Source of the DNA: Psilocybe azurescens
Taxonomy: Eukaryota > Basidiomycota > Agaricomycetes > Agaricales > Agrocybaceae
Length of the DNA: 20,247 nucleotides
NCBI GenBank assembly: GCA_023853785.1
Contig: JAJIRX010000277.1
Span: 1-20,247 of the forward strand
Reading direction: 5' to 3'
In this document: positions 19,550 through 20,247 of the stretch, in pieces
Layout of the letters: every line of letters starts with the position of its first letter
How positions within the stretch are numbered: the stretch's first letter is position 1
Program-made: the position numbers and the translations under genes
The notes under the pieces: generated by a model
Told to the model about the DNA's origin: nothing
The model's database searches: none
Seen by the model: the letters and a program-made list of their open reading frames with translations, nothing else

Positions 19550-20247
19550 GAGGTCTTTACACTCCCCCACAGGTACTGACCGGAATTTTATTTGGCTGTA
19601 TCCCTGCCAAATTAGCAGGAAATGTGCATATTTTTCTGACCGGATTCCGATTGGAATTACTGGTACTGACCGGTTCTGTCATTATCAAGTCCAACCCAAA
19701 TCCAATCAGAATCTGACCAGATTCTGACCAGATTCAAGTGGAATTTACTAAATTTGACACTTAATTAGACTCAATTCTGACCGGAATCCGGAGTGGAACC
19801 GAGTGGAACCATATTATGTCAGCAGATCAATTATCTGTGGTAATAAATCACCTGATCACCAGCTCAGCAAGCAATAATAAAATATTGCAATACCCAAGGA
19901 TTGAACTCGAGACTACTGAGAAGTCACATGATTAAAACCAGCAATAAACCAACTGCACTAACATGGCTGTATTAATATGCCGCATTTATGCATTATATAG
20001 AGCCTGTCTCCTAAAATATAAACATGAATAGCACACACAATTCTCATCCGTTTATAAAATGTTTAACGTTAGAATCAAAATTTGGGACAACATATTTTTT
20101 ATAACAATTACATCAAAAAATAATTTTCTGATAGTGAAATACACATTTTTGTATAATAATTCTTTGATTATATGCCTAAATTATATTAAATAAACTAGAT
20201 ATTCATGTTCTACTCATTTTTCCAATTCCAACAATACCAGATTTGTT
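19550..20247 (-). mobile_element. Element 3: inverted TIR element, runs off the window
   Basis: The end GAGGTCTTTACACTCCCCCA (19550-19569) is the right-type end of elements 1 and 2 read inward, so this copy is inverted. A subterminal array of CTGACCGG, TGACCGGAAT and TGACCAGATTC words follows (about 19577-19810). Next comes the tRNA-like module on the minus strand (19887-19968), then AT-rich sequence to the window end. The order (end, array, tRNA-like module) matches elements 1 and 2. The other end, and hence the duplication of flanking ACTCCAGCT (19541-19549), lies outside. It interrupts the KDZ-associated gene. Confidence 0.8.
19887..19968 (-). ncRNA. tRNA-like Pol III module in element 3
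   Basis: On the minus strand the A box TAGTGCAGTTGG (19949-19960) fits the A-box consensus, and the B box GAGTTCAATCC (19898-19908) follows 40 bp later. Both are preserved although the sequence between and around them has diverged from elements 1 and 2. No long T run follows directly; TATTTTATT near 19875-19886 is a weaker terminator. A functional tRNA is unlikely because pairing of the ends is poor. Confidence 0.65.

Overview
This window looks like a repeat-rich stretch of a mushroom-forming basidiomycete genome (Agaricomycetes). The reasons are very short introns (about 46-66 bp, several with good CTAAC/CTAAT-like branch sites), and several lineage-expanded coding families that I recognise from agaricomycete genomes by their motifs. 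I cannot name the species. No bacterial, organellar or viral coding feature was seen. All family assignments are from memory of family motifs; no search was run.

Layout. (1) 230-2167 (+) is a decayed WD40-repeat gene with a C-terminal membrane segment. It is followed by 20-bp and 10-bp tandem arrays and a dispersed repeat carrying a hairpin (2162-2545). (2) 2640-3060 (-) holds a weak coding fragment, and 3330-3750 holds degenerate direct repeats. (3) 3881-9091 (+) is a broken multi-exon gene (Pro/Gln-rich N-terminus, charged coiled coil, C-terminal domain with a GMSSDE motif). It is split in an intron by a 2.08-kb terminal-inverted-repeat (TIR) element at 5688-7769. (4) 9190-9910 is packed with palindromes sharing one core and with two tandem duplications. 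(5) 9983-12641 (+) is a decayed member of a family with the motif EWWTDAYGFLSFISNILTFKGY (broken here as EWWTDAYGFL and SFISNILTFKGY). (6) 13192-16459 (+) is a membrane-anchored coiled-coil gene with a conserved C-terminal domain, split by a second 2.02-kb TIR element at 13477-15500. (7) 16460-18494 shows no recognisable gene. (8) 18495-20247 holds a third TIR end, a minus-strand decayed gene of the kind associated with KDZ transposons, and a fourth TIR element inserted into that gene and running off the window.

The main result is a family of at least four elements with related ends: CAGTACTTTAC on one side and, read inward from the other end, GAGGTCTTTAC. Two complete copies have 8-10 bp target-site duplications. 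They share one internal plan: left subterminal array, conserved AT block, purine run, GC-rich hypervariable core, conserved block, tRNA-like Pol III module with a T-run, right subterminal array. A third copy, inverted, also carries the tRNA-like module. Each copy uses a different short, mostly palindromic word in its subterminal arrays. The KDZ-associated gene beside one TIR end is a candidate source of the mobilising enzyme, but this is inference.

Every recognisable gene here is broken by stops, frameshifts or insertions, so the window reads as a graveyard of expanded gene families invaded by these elements. Single-base frameshifts could partly be assembly error; the insertions could not.
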